Shown: in pieces, positions 30,975 through 38,825 of the stretch | How positions within the stretch are numbered: the stretch's first letter is position 1 | Layout of the letters: each line of letters opens with the position of its first letter | DNA from: Kribbella monticola | Lineage (GTDB): Bacteria; Actinomycetota; Actinomycetes; Propionibacteriales; Kribbellaceae | Direction of reading: 5' to 3' | Assembly (NCBI RefSeq): GCF_003261635.1 | Contig: NZ_QFXK01000010.1 | Coordinates: forward strand, 434,001 to 498,000 | DNA length: 64,000 nucleotides | Notes under the pieces: generated by a model | The model's input: the letters and a program-made list of their open reading frames with translations, nothing else | The model's database searches: none | What the model was told of the DNA's origin: nothing | Translations under genes and position numbers: made by a program

Positions 30975-32681
30975 TCAGGTGGTGGGGAGTTCTCGGCGGA
31001 GGACTTTTCCGGTGGCGTTGCGGGGCAGGGTGTTGAGGAGGACCACTTTGCGAGGCGCCTTGTAGCGGGCGAGGTTCGAGCGGACGTACTCGATCAGCTC
31101 GTCGGGAAGCGCGTCTCGCGAGGCGTCGTCCGACGGTACGACGTACGCGATCAGGCGCTGGCCGAATTCCTCGTCCGGAACGCCGACCACGGCCGCGTCG
31201 ATCACACCCGGGTGGCTCATCAGGCAGTCCTCGACCTCGACCGGGTACACGTTTTCGCCGCCGGAGACGATCATGTCGTCCTCGCGTCCGTCGACGAAGA
31301 GCCGCCCGGCGGCGTCCAGATGGCCGAGATCGCCCGTGCTCATCCGTCCGTCCACCACGGTCTTGCTACTGCCGTCGGAATACCCACCGAACACCAATCC
31401 GCCACCCGCGAAGATCCGCCCAGCCTCGCCGACCGGCAGCACCTGATCGTCTTCGCCAAGGATCCGCACCGAACTCCCGAGACACGGCCGGCCGACAGTG
31501 CCAGGTGCGGCCGCCAAGTCCGCCGACGTGGCGATTGTCGCGATGCCGATCTCGCTGGACCCGTACGCGTCGGACAGGATCGGCCCGAACTGCGCGATGA
31601 ACCGCTCGGCCAACGCGGGACCGAGGGCGGACGCGCCCGAGATGACCGCCCGCAGCGAACTGAGGTCGTAACCGGCGATCCAGGCCGGTCCGAGCGCGAG
31701 CATCCGTTGCAGCATGACCGGTACGGCGACGACGGATCCCGCCCGATTCGCCTCGATCGAGGCGAGCACGGCCGCGGCGTCGTACCGGCGGGCCAGGACC
31801 AGCGGCGAGCCGAGGAACAAAGCGAGCATCGAGGTGAGCAGGCCGAGGCCGTGGAACAGCGGCGGGCAGATCACCATCGGCTCACCGGCGCGAAGGCCGA
31901 TTCGGTCCAGCATGCTCGCGGTGAGTCCGATCAGCCCGGCCGCGGTCGGCGCTCGGGGCGCGGCCTTCGGCGTACCGGTGGTGCCCGACGTCAGGATGGT
32001 GATGTGTCCCGGCTTGTCCGGCACAGGCGGGGGAGGCGCCGAACCGGCTGCCAGCTCGTCGAGTCCGACTGCGCTGGACTGGTCCTTCCACCCCAGCAGG
32101 GTAGGCAGTTCGGCATCGATCGCGAACTCCTCGTCGTGGATCAGCAGATCCGGCTGATGCTTCTTGAGCACGGCCTTCAATTGCGGCGCGGCGAACTCGG
32201 TGTTCACGAACAGCACGTCCGCGCCGAGCCGAGAGGTCGCCAGCGTCGCTTCGAGGAAACCGCGGTGGTTCCGGCAGAGCACCGCAACCTTGCTACCGGC
32301 AACAATCCCGTACTGCGCGTGCAACTCGGCAGCCTGCTGCGAACAGCGCTGGTCGAGCTCCCGGTAGGTCAAGCTGCCGCGCTCGTCGATCACGGCGTTC
32401 TGATCCGGGTACCTGATCGCCGCCACGGCTCCGAGCGCCGCCATCGACTGACCCCACTGCCGAAGCGCCCGCTCGATCGGCAACAGCTGCGACGGCCGCA
32501 CCGATCGCCACACCCCTGACCGGATCAACCCGACCGATACCCCCGCGGCCTCGGAAGCACTACGAACCAGCCACTCCGGCGGCCGCATCGGCCCGATCGG
32601 CCGCGGCATCATCCCCGCTCGCCCCATCGACCTCATCTCCGCTCGACCACGGTCTACTTCTGATCGTCCTGGTGACGTCAT
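30975..32681 (-). CDS. Acyl-CoA synthetase (AMP-dependent ligase)
   Basis: A 568-residue ANL-superfamily ligase that activates a carboxylic acid as acyl-AMP and then acyl-CoA. The P-loop ITILTSGTTGTPKAAP, the DAYGSSEIGI motif, STGDLGHLDAAGRLFVDGREDDMI hinge region and the C-terminal catalytic Lys in PRNATGKVLRRELP are all present. Its ATG overlaps the stop of the upstream SDR gene by four bases (ATGA), so the pair is co-expressed. The same synthetase/SDR pairing in mycobacteria is linked to fatty-acid or fatty-alcohol metabolism; chain length is unknown. Confidence 0.88.
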   Translation of the reverse strand: MTSPGRSEVDRGRAEMRSMGRAGMMPRPIGPMRPPEWLVRSASEAAGVSVGLIRSGVWRSVRPSQLLPIERALRQWGQSMAALGAVAAIRYPDQNAVIDERGSLTYRELDQRCSQQAAELHAQYGIVAGSKVAVLCRNHRGFLEATLATSRLGADVLFVNTEFAAPQLKAVLKKHQPDLLIHDEEFAIDAELPTLLGWKDQSSAVGLDELAAGSAPPPPVPDKPGHITILTSGTTGTPKAAPRAPTAAGLIGLTASMLDRIGLRAGEPMVICPPLFHGLGLLTSMLALFLGSPLVLARRYDAAAVLASIEANRAGSVVAVPVMLQRMLALGPAWIAGYDLSSLRAVISGASALGPALAERFIAQFGPILSDAYGSSEIGIATIATSADLAAAPGTVGRPCLGSSVRILGEDDQVLPVGEAGRIFAGGGLVFGGYSDGSSKTVVDGRMSTGDLGHLDAAGRLFVDGREDDMIVSGGENVYPVEVEDCLMSHPGVIDAAVVGVPDEEFGQRLIAYVVPSDDASRDALPDELIEYVRSNLARYKAPRKVVLLNTLPRNATGKVLRRELPTT

Positions 32682-33559
32682 GGCTTGCGCTTCGGCTTGT
32701 CGGTACGGCGGAAATACTGCTCGAGCAACCGGTCCGTTGGCACCCGGAGCATGTTGCCGATGGCATCGGCCGGGCGAACGAAGGGCGGCGTGATGTTGTG
32801 CGGCTTGTTGGCGACGGCCGCACACACTTGGTCGGCCGCCTGCTCGGGACTCAACCCTGGCAGCTGATTGAGCAGCGGAGTCGGTGAACTCATCCTCGTG
32901 TGAACCAGCCCCATGTAGACGGTCGATGTCGTCACTCTGTCGTTCCGGACCTCTTGCGACACGCAGCGCAGCCAGACATCGAACGCACTCTTCGAAGCCA
33001 GGTATGCCGACCAGCGCGCCATCGGTGGCGTGCGCACCCCAGCCGTCGACACGTTGACGATGTGCCCGGACCGGCGCTCGCGCATGGACGGCAGCAACTC
33101 CAGCACGAGCTTGGCCGGCCCGAGATAGTTCACGGAGTTCGTCCGCTCGATGTCGTGGAACCGCTGGTAGGAGTCCGCGACCGACCGCCTGATCGACTTG
33201 CCGGCGTTGCTCACCAGCACGTCGACGTGCCCGTGATCGGCCAGCACGCCGGCGACGAGTTGCTCGATCGACGCGGTGTCCGCCAGGTTCGCCGGATAGT
33301 CGAACGCCTTCCCGCCGTCCGCGCGGATCTCGTCGGCGACGACCTTCAACTGTTCCGCGGTCCGCGCGACGAGGAGCACCGTCGCGCCCGCCCGCGCCAG
33401 CCGCTTGGCCGTCGCCTCACCGATCCCGTACGACGAGCCGGTCACCATCACGACCTTGCCGCCCACCGCCGCAGCGAGCCGGTCGTCGGCAACCCGGCTG
33501 CGCCCATTGGTCAGCGCGACGAGCAGAGGCCAACCCAACGGACGCTTCCGAGTCACCAT
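32678..33559 (-). CDS. Short-chain dehydrogenase (acyl reductase-like SDR)
   Basis: A 293-residue classical SDR with VMVTGSSYGIGEATAKRL near residue 37, SNAG, VSTAGVR, and the catalytic Tyr-Lys in YLASK. The C-terminal extension resembles SDRs linked to acyl-CoA synthetases in mycobacteria. It is coupled to the ligase gene by ATGA overlap. A TAATGT box six bases before the ATG suggests that this is the leaderless first gene of the pair. NADPH use and a fatty acyl, aldehyde or ketone substrate are inference. Confidence 0.82.
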   Translation of the reverse strand: MVTRKRPLGWPLLVALTNGRSRVADDRLAAAVGGKVVMVTGSSYGIGEATAKRLARAGATVLLVARTAEQLKVVADEIRADGGKAFDYPANLADTASIEQLVAGVLADHGHVDVLVSNAGKSIRRSVADSYQRFHDIERTNSVNYLGPAKLVLELLPSMRERRSGHIVNVSTAGVRTPPMARWSAYLASKSAFDVWLRCVSQEVRNDRVTTSTVYMGLVHTRMSSPTPLLNQLPGLSPEQAADQVCAAVANKPHNITPPFVRPADAIGNMLRVPTDRLLEQYFRRTDKPKRKP

Positions 33560-33565
33560 GCCCCG

Positions 33566-33571
33566 ACATTA
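33566..33571 (-). promoter_or_regulatory. Probable -10 box of the SDR/acyl-CoA synthetase operon
   Basis: Minus-strand TAATGT, six bases before the ATG at 33559. No confident -35. Confidence 0.4.
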
Positions 33572-33745
33572 CCGGCTAGTAGCCAATCTCGGCAGAGGCA
33601 GCTTGGAGCAATTCCCGCGCTTCGGTAGCCGCCCACCACCAGCGACACCGGTCCGCCGGATGACGCCGGCCGTGGTCGAGGCCGGTCATGTCGGAGGCTG
33701 AGCTGTTGCCACCTCGGCAAGCCGCGCAGCGCCAGTCGGGCGGCC

Positions 33746-34543
33746 TCAGTTGGCCTCCCTGGCGATGCGTTCCAGCCAGTCGCGGAGCAGGACCCCCATC
33801 AGGCCCGCCTGCTCGATCTGGAGATTGTGTCCAGCCCGGTCCAGCACGGCGTAGGTGGCGCGTGGGTAGTGGGGAAGCAGCGCGTACTGATCGGCGTACC
33901 CGGTGATGGAGTCTTGCCGCCCGCACAGGACCAGCGTCGGGCGCTCGTACACCGGGCCGCTCTCCGGCGCGACCGTCAGCGCCCAGTTCTTCCGGATCCT
34001 CTCCATCGCCTCGGTGTCGGCAGCGTCCAGGCCGGGCATCACATCCGCGCGGTACTGCTGGAGAGTCTCGGCCGTCTGGATCACGGCAATCTCGGTGAAG
34101 TCCTCGACCTCTTGTGGACTGAGCGATTCGACCAGTCCGGGGTCGACCTCCAGAACCACATGGTCGGGAACGGTCCGCTCGGCATGCTCGAGTGCCACCC
34201 CGATGGGACAGATCAGCCCGAGCCCGAGCACCTGCGCCGGCCGTTGCGCGACCAGGCCGCGCGCGAGATATCCGCCGTACGACTCACCGATGACCGCGAA
34301 CGGTTCGTCGCCGATCTCTGTGTCGATGAACTCGATCAGCGCGGCCATGATCCCGTCGGAGCTGTCGATGGTCCCGGCTGGGCTGGCGCCCATCCCAGGG
34401 AGGTCGGGATAGAGCCTTCGGTAGCCCGGAACGTCGGCGAAGAAGGGCTCGAGTGGCCCGGTCATCAGCCGGTGATCCGGTGTCCAGCCGTGCAGAGCGA
34501 GGACCGGAGTGCCTTCTCCGTGGGAGACGTGGTGAAGCGTCAT
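33746..34543 (-). CDS. Alpha/beta hydrolase
   Basis: A 265-residue hydrolase with HGWTPDHRLM (oxyanion region), PDLPGMGAS, the Ser nucleophile in VIGESYGGYLARG, RPTLVLCGRQDSITGY (acid) and DRAGHNLQIEQ (His). The triad is complete, so it is probably an esterase, lipase or C-C hydrolase. A GGAAAGG ribosome site precedes the ATG. It is divergent from the M24 peptidase gene. Substrate unknown. Confidence 0.83.
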   Translation of the reverse strand: MTLHHVSHGEGTPVLALHGWTPDHRLMTGPLEPFFADVPGYRRLYPDLPGMGASPAGTIDSSDGIMAALIEFIDTEIGDEPFAVIGESYGGYLARGLVAQRPAQVLGLGLICPIGVALEHAERTVPDHVVLEVDPGLVESLSPQEVEDFTEIAVIQTAETLQQYRADVMPGLDAADTEAMERIRKNWALTVAPESGPVYERPTLVLCGRQDSITGYADQYALLPHYPRATYAVLDRAGHNLQIEQAGLMGVLLRDWLERIAREAN

Positions 34544-34619
34544 GGTCGTGCCTTTCCGTGCGCGAAGCAGGCCGGTCTCGGGGTGGCGATCCAGCTGGCA
34601 GAAGTTCTAACAACTCGCT

Positions 34620-34648
34620 CCGACAATTTCCGCGAGCTCGCCTAGTCT
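34620..34648 (+). promoter_or_regulatory. Promoter of the M24 peptidase gene (leaderless)
   Basis: CCGACA (34620-34625) and TAGTCT (34643-34648) with 17-base spacing. The -10 ends six bases before the ATG at 34655. Confidence 0.5.
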
Positions 34649-34654
34649 CGACCC

Positions 34655-35782
34655 ATGTCCTCACGTTCATTGCATCTCCAGACCCCTGACGTCACCGTCC
34701 TGCGTGGGCGGTTGGAGCGAGCGAAGGAGGCCGCCGCCGGCACCGGACTCCTGATCGCCCCCGGCTCGGATCTGCGCTACCTGATCGGCCAGGCGGGCGG
34801 TTCCTGGGAGCGGCTGACCACGCTCGTCATCCCCGCCGACGGCGACCCGGCACTCGTAGTACCGAAGATGGAGGCGCCCGGTTTCGCCGACGTGCCGGCC
34901 GATGACCTCGGGATCGAGGTTCTCACCTGGGTCGACGGCGACGATCCGTACGCCGTGGCCGCGGCGCGCCTGGGTGGGTCGAAGCGGGTCGCGGTGAGCG
35001 ACTGCACGCCTGCCCTCCACGTCCTGGCCTTTCGCGAGGCGCTGCCCGGCGTCGACCAGGTGCTCGCCGGGCCGATCGTGCGAGAGCTACGGATGCGCAA
35101 GGAAGCGGCCGAGATCGACGCCCTGCGCGAGGCGGGTGCCGCGATCGATCGTGTTCACGCGCGCGTCGGCGAATGGTTGCGAGCCGGCCGGACCGAGGCC
35201 GAGGTGGGAGCCGACATTGCCGCGGCGATCGTCGAGGAGGGCCATCTGAGCGCCGACTTCGTCATCGTCGGCAGTGGACCGAACGGGGCCAGCCCGCATC
35301 ACGATGTCTCCGACCGGGTGATCGAGCCGGGCGACGTCGTGGTGGTGGACATCGGCGGGCCGATCGCATCGGGGTACAACTCGGATTCCACTCGCACGTA
35401 CTGCGTGGGAGAGCCGCGCGAGGCCGACGTACTCGCGACCTATGCAGTCCTCCAGGAGGCGCAGCAGGCAGCCGTCGATGCTGTGCGTCCGGGGGTCACC
35501 GCGGAGTCGATCGACCAGGCTGCCCGGGAGGTGATCGCGGATGCTGGGCTCGGTGAGTTGTTTATCCACAGGACCGGTCATGGGATCGGCCTCGACGTGC
35601 ACGAAGAGCCGTACATTGTCAGTGGGAACGAGCTAATTCTCGAACCAGGCATGGCTTTCAGCGTCGAGCCAGGCATCTATTCCGACGGCAGATGGGGGGC
35701 ACGAATCGAAGACATCGTGGTGGTCACAGACACCGGCGTGGAGTCTTTCAACCAACGCCCCCACACCCTGACGATCGTCTGA
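34655..35782 (+). CDS. Xaa-Pro aminopeptidase/M24-family metallopeptidase
   Basis: A 375-residue M24 peptidase with an N-terminal creatinase-like domain (about 1-150) and a pita-bread catalytic domain. Five metal ligands are recognisable: Asp in VVVDIGG (D232), Asp in NSDSTRTY, His in RTGHGIGLDVHE, Glu in EPGIY and Glu in ARIEDIVVV. It should cleave X-Pro N-terminal residues or dipeptides. The region just before the ATG is a promoter rather than an SD. Confidence 0.92.
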   Translation: MSSRSLHLQTPDVTVLRGRLERAKEAAAGTGLLIAPGSDLRYLIGQAGGSWERLTTLVIPADGDPALVVPKMEAPGFADVPADDLGIEVLTWVDGDDPYAVAAARLGGSKRVAVSDCTPALHVLAFREALPGVDQVLAGPIVRELRMRKEAAEIDALREAGAAIDRVHARVGEWLRAGRTEAEVGADIAAAIVEEGHLSADFVIVGSGPNGASPHHDVSDRVIEPGDVVVVDIGGPIASGYNSDSTRTYCVGEPREADVLATYAVLQEAQQAAVDAVRPGVTAESIDQAAREVIADAGLGELFIHRTGHGIGLDVHEEPYIVSGNELILEPGMAFSVEPGIYSDGRWGARIEDIVVVTDTGVESFNQRPHTLTIV

Positions 35783-35806
35783 TCGCGTACTGCGGGTCGC
35801 GGGCCG

Positions 35807-35827
35807 GCGCGGGCTGTCAGCCCGCGC
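35807..35827. terminator. Hairpin between convergent genes
   Basis: GCGCGGGCT (35807-35815) pairs with AGCCCGCGC (35819-35827) around GTC. It overlaps the stop codon of the AraC-type gene and lies just after the M24 stop. Confidence 0.6.
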
Positions 35828-36812
35828 GGAACGTTTTGCGGTAGGCCAGCGGGGAGACGCCGAGTTCGGTGCGGAGGTGGTGGCGTAGCGACGCCGCCGT
35901 ACCGAGGCCGGCCGATTCCGCCACGCGGTCGACCGAGAGGTCCGTCGTCTCCAGCAGGTGGCACGCGTGCCGGACGCGTTGCTGCAGCAACCACGTGCCG
36001 GGGGACTGACCCGTCTCGGCCTTGAACCGTCGGCTGAACGTCCGCACGCTCATCCGCGCTTGTGCGGCCAACGTGCTGAGGCTCAGTTCCTGGTCAAGTC
36101 GTTCGAGCGCCCATGCCCGCGTCGGACCGGTTCCCTCGGTGCCCTCATCAGGCATCACCCGCTCGATGTACTGCGACTGCCCGCCGTCACGCCACGGCGG
36201 TACGACGCAGTGCCGGGCGGACCGATTCGCGGCCTCGCTCCCGAAGTCGCGCCGCACGAGATGGAGGCAGAGATCGACCCCGGCTGCCAGGCCGGCTGAC
36301 GTGATGATGTCGCCGTCGTCGATGAAGAGGAGGTCTTCGTTGAGCAGCACCTTCGGATAGAGAGACCGGAACAGGTCAGCGCGCTGCCAGTGCGTGGTCG
36401 CCGGCCGGCCGTCGAGCAGCCCGGCCGCGGCGAGCACGAACGCGCCTGTACAGATCGAAGCGATCCGGGTGCCCGGACGGATCAGTGCGAGCGCTTCGGC
36501 GACGTCGTCCGGCAGGGTGCCCTCGTGCCGCGGCTGGGGGATGTACGTGCCCGGGATGATCACTGTGTCGGCGTCGGCCAGCGCTTCCATGCCGTAGTCG
36601 GGGACCAGCGAGAACCCCGCGGCGGCGCGGACGGGCGCTGTGGTCAGCCCGCAGATGCGCACGTCGTACAGGGGCGTGCCGTCGGAGCGGGTGGCGCTGC
36701 CGAAAACGGTCGGCGGGATGGTGAGGTCGAAACCGACCACCGGTTCGAGTGCGAGCACGGCGATCCGGTGCGGCTTGACCGCGTGCAGGTGGCTGGAGGA
36801 GGCCATGGCCAT
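35817..36812 (-). CDS. AraC-family regulator with GATase1-like (DJ-1/PfpI) N-terminal domain
   Basis: A 331-residue regulator. The N-terminal DJ-1/PfpI-like domain (about 12-195) has the cysteine-elbow segment ASICTGAFVLAAAGLLDGRPATTHW; the C-terminal domain has two HTH motifs of the AraC type, including LSLSTLAAQARMSVRTFSRRFKAETGQSPG and RVAESAGLGTAASLRHHLRTELGVSP. This architecture is common in FtrA/CdhR-like regulators. It is divergent from an MFS gene whose -35 begins four bases from this start codon, so it probably controls that transporter. Starts at 36806 or 36824 are alternatives. Confidence 0.87.
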   Translation of the reverse strand: MAMASSSHLHAVKPHRIAVLALEPVVGFDLTIPPTVFGSATRSDGTPLYDVRICGLTTAPVRAAAGFSLVPDYGMEALADADTVIIPGTYIPQPRHEGTLPDDVAEALALIRPGTRIASICTGAFVLAAAGLLDGRPATTHWQRADLFRSLYPKVLLNEDLLFIDDGDIITSAGLAAGVDLCLHLVRRDFGSEAANRSARHCVVPPWRDGGQSQYIERVMPDEGTEGTGPTRAWALERLDQELSLSTLAAQARMSVRTFSRRFKAETGQSPGTWLLQQRVRHACHLLETTDLSVDRVAESAGLGTAASLRHHLRTELGVSPLAYRKTFRAG

Positions 36813-36815
36813 ATC

Positions 36816-36844
36816 TTGACACATGGTGGCATTCCGGCCACTGT
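36816..36844 (+). promoter_or_regulatory. Promoter of the MFS transporter
   Basis: TTGACA (36816-36821), 17-base spacer, CACTGT (36839-36844). ATTCCGGC occurs at 36831-36838 and again at 36858-36865, a direct repeat around the expected start site and a candidate AraC-type binding site. Confidence 0.5.
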
Positions 36845-36876
36845 TGGCGGGCGGGAAATTCCGGCATCCTCGCCGG

Positions 36877-38148
36877 GTGACAGTGATTCTGGAGAAGAAG
36901 ACCGCCCGGCTGCACCGCGCCTGGCCGGTCGCCGCCGTCGGTTTCATCACCTTGATCGGGGCCGCCGGCTTCCGTTCGGTGCCGAGTGTGCTGATCGACC
37001 CGTTGCACGAGGAGTTCGGCTGGTCGCACGCCACGATCTCCGCCGCGGTGTCGATCAACCTGATGCTGTTCGGCCTGATCTCGCCGTTCGCCGCCGCGCT
37101 GATGGACAAGCTCGGCCTGCGCCGGGTCGTCAGCGGAGCGCTGGTACTGATCGCGCTCGGTAGCGGCCTCACGATCTTCATGACGTCGTCCTGGCAGCTC
37201 CTGCTCTGCTGGGGACTCCTTGTCGGCGTCGGGACCGGCTCGATGTCGATGACATTCGTCGCCACCATCACTGGTCGCTGGTTCGTGGAGCGTCGGGGGC
37301 TCGTCACCGGCATCCTGACTGCGGCCGGTGCTACTGGTCAGCTGGTCTTCCTGCCGCTGATCGCAAGGCTTGCTGCCTCGTACGGGTGGCGGGTGCCTGC
37401 CTTGGTCGCTGCCGGCGCCGCGCTGTCCGTAGTGCCGCTCGTGCTGCTGTTCCTGCGGGACTACCCGAGCGATGTGGGTCTGCGGGCGTACGGAGCTCCC
37501 GAGGGAAGCACCGCCGGGCAGCGCGTGGAGACGACGGGGAACAGCGCGATGCGAGCGTTGAGCGCTCTGTGGACGGCTATGCATCGGCCGGCGTTCTGGA
37601 TGCTGGCGGGCGGGTTCGCGATCTGTGGTGCCTCGACGAACGGGCTGGTCGGTACACACTTCGTCACCGCCGCGCACGACCACGGGATGCCGGCGACCAC
37701 GGCTGCTTCGCTGCTCGCTCTGGTTGGCGTCTTCGATGTCGGCGGCACGATCGTGTCTGGCTGGCTGACGGACCGGTGGGATCCGCGGTACTTGTTGATC
37801 GCCTATTACTCGCTGCGCGGCCTGTCACTGCTCGTGCTGCCTTCGCTGCTCGGCCCGACCGCCCAGCCGAGCGTGTGGGTCTTCATCATCTTCTACGGTC
37901 TCGACTGGGTCGCTACCGTGCCTCCGACCGTCGCGCTCTGCAGGGAGTGGTTCGGCGTGGACGGCCCGATCGTGTTCGGCTGGGTCTTCGCGTCGCACCA
38001 GATCGGCGCGGCCATCGCGGCGACCGGCGCGGGAGCGATCCGGGATGCGCAGGGCAGCTACAACCTGGCCTGGTACCTCGCCGGCGGGCTGTGCGCGGCG
38101 GCCGCTTTGATGTCCGCGAGCGTCGGCAGGCGCCTGGCTCCGGCCTGA
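36877..38148 (+). CDS. Major facilitator superfamily transporter
   Basis: A 423-residue MFS permease with about twelve hydrophobic segments, starting WPVAAVGFITLIGAAGFRS. It resembles oxalate/formate-like or monocarboxylate-type transporters. The loop LMDKLGLRRV between segments 2 and 3 and its later echo LTDRWDPRYLL are typical MFS features. The GTG at 36877 is preferred to an ATG at 36823, which lies inside the likely promoter. The divergent AraC/DJ-1 regulator probably controls it. Substrate unknown. Confidence 0.82.
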   Translation: MTVILEKKTARLHRAWPVAAVGFITLIGAAGFRSVPSVLIDPLHEEFGWSHATISAAVSINLMLFGLISPFAAALMDKLGLRRVVSGALVLIALGSGLTIFMTSSWQLLLCWGLLVGVGTGSMSMTFVATITGRWFVERRGLVTGILTAAGATGQLVFLPLIARLAASYGWRVPALVAAGAALSVVPLVLLFLRDYPSDVGLRAYGAPEGSTAGQRVETTGNSAMRALSALWTAMHRPAFWMLAGGFAICGASTNGLVGTHFVTAAHDHGMPATTAASLLALVGVFDVGGTIVSGWLTDRWDPRYLLIAYYSLRGLSLLVLPSLLGPTAQPSVWVFIIFYGLDWVATVPPTVALCREWFGVDGPIVFGWVFASHQIGAAIAATGAGAIRDAQGSYNLAWYLAGGLCAAAALMSASVGRRLAPA

Positions 38149-38161
38149 GGATGTCGGCTAG

Positions 38162-38179
38162 CCTCGACATTGGTTGAGG
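38162..38179 (+). promoter_or_regulatory. SoxR-box-like operator upstream of soxR
   Basis: CCTCGACATTGGTTGAGG is an 18-base imperfect dyad closely matching the known SoxR site (CCTCAAGTTAACTTGAGG in E. coli soxS). It lies 22 bases before the soxR GTG and after the MFS stop, implying autoregulation. The flanking -35 and -10 are not clear. Confidence 0.72.
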
Positions 38180-38201
38180 TCTGACATCGGAGAGGGCACG
38201 C

Positions 38202-38681
38202 GTGGACATCGAGCCGGGTGAGCTGACGGTCGGGCAGTTGGCGGAACGCAGCGGGGTCGCCGTCTCGGCACTGCATTTCTACGAACGGCAGAACTTGATC
38301 GTCAGCCGGCGTACGTCCGGCAACCAGCGAAGGTACAAGCGGGACACGCTGCGCCGCGTCGCGCTCATCCGGATCGCGCAACGAGTCGGCGTACCGCTGG
38401 CTGAGGTGGCTGCAATCCTCGCGCTGCTGCCGGACAACCGGACGCCGACGCGGAAGGACTGGGAGCGCATCTCCGAGTGCTGGCAGGCGGAGCTCGACAA
38501 GCGCATCCTGCATCTCGAACAGTTGCGCAACGATTTCAAGGACTGCATCGGCTGCGGTTGCCTCTCGCTCGACCGTTGCGCTTTGGCCAACCCGTACGAC
38601 GTACTCGCGGGGCAGGGCTCCGGGCCACGGCGACTCGTCGACTCGGCAGGGGAGCCATGCCACCCGGGATCTTGCCGCTGA
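38202..38681 (+). CDS. soxR: Redox-sensitive MerR-family regulator SoxR
   Basis: A 159-residue MerR-type activator. The N-terminal winged HTH contains TVGQLAERSGVAVSALHFYERQNLI and the wing RRTSGNQRRYKRDTLRRVALI. The [2Fe-2S] ligands are C115, C118, C120 and C126 (CIGCGCLSLDRC), as in SoxR, which senses redox-active compounds. GTG start with a GGAGAGGG ribosome site. A SoxR-box-like dyad lies in its own promoter. Non-enteric SoxR proteins usually control a few oxidoreductases and efflux pumps; no target other than itself is apparent here. Confidence 0.93.
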   Translation: MDIEPGELTVGQLAERSGVAVSALHFYERQNLIVSRRTSGNQRRYKRDTLRRVALIRIAQRVGVPLAEVAAILALLPDNRTPTRKDWERISECWQAELDKRILHLEQLRNDFKDCIGCGCLSLDRCALANPYDVLAGQGSGPRRLVDSAGEPCHPGSCR

Positions 38682-38825
38682 GCTGACGGGCGTCTTCGAG
38701 TCGGCGGCTTCGTGCAACCAGTCACTTGTGCCGGACCTGCTGCTCGATCAGGCTCCATCCTTGTTATCCACAGGCTCGAGCCGGCGGCGAGCGAACTGGG
38801 GGTGGAGGCGTCTAGGGTCGTCGGC

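Noticed and set aside
36823..36876. Alternative earlier start of the MFS transporter
   Set aside because: The ATG at 36823 falls between the probable -35 and -10 boxes, so it would not be in the transcript.
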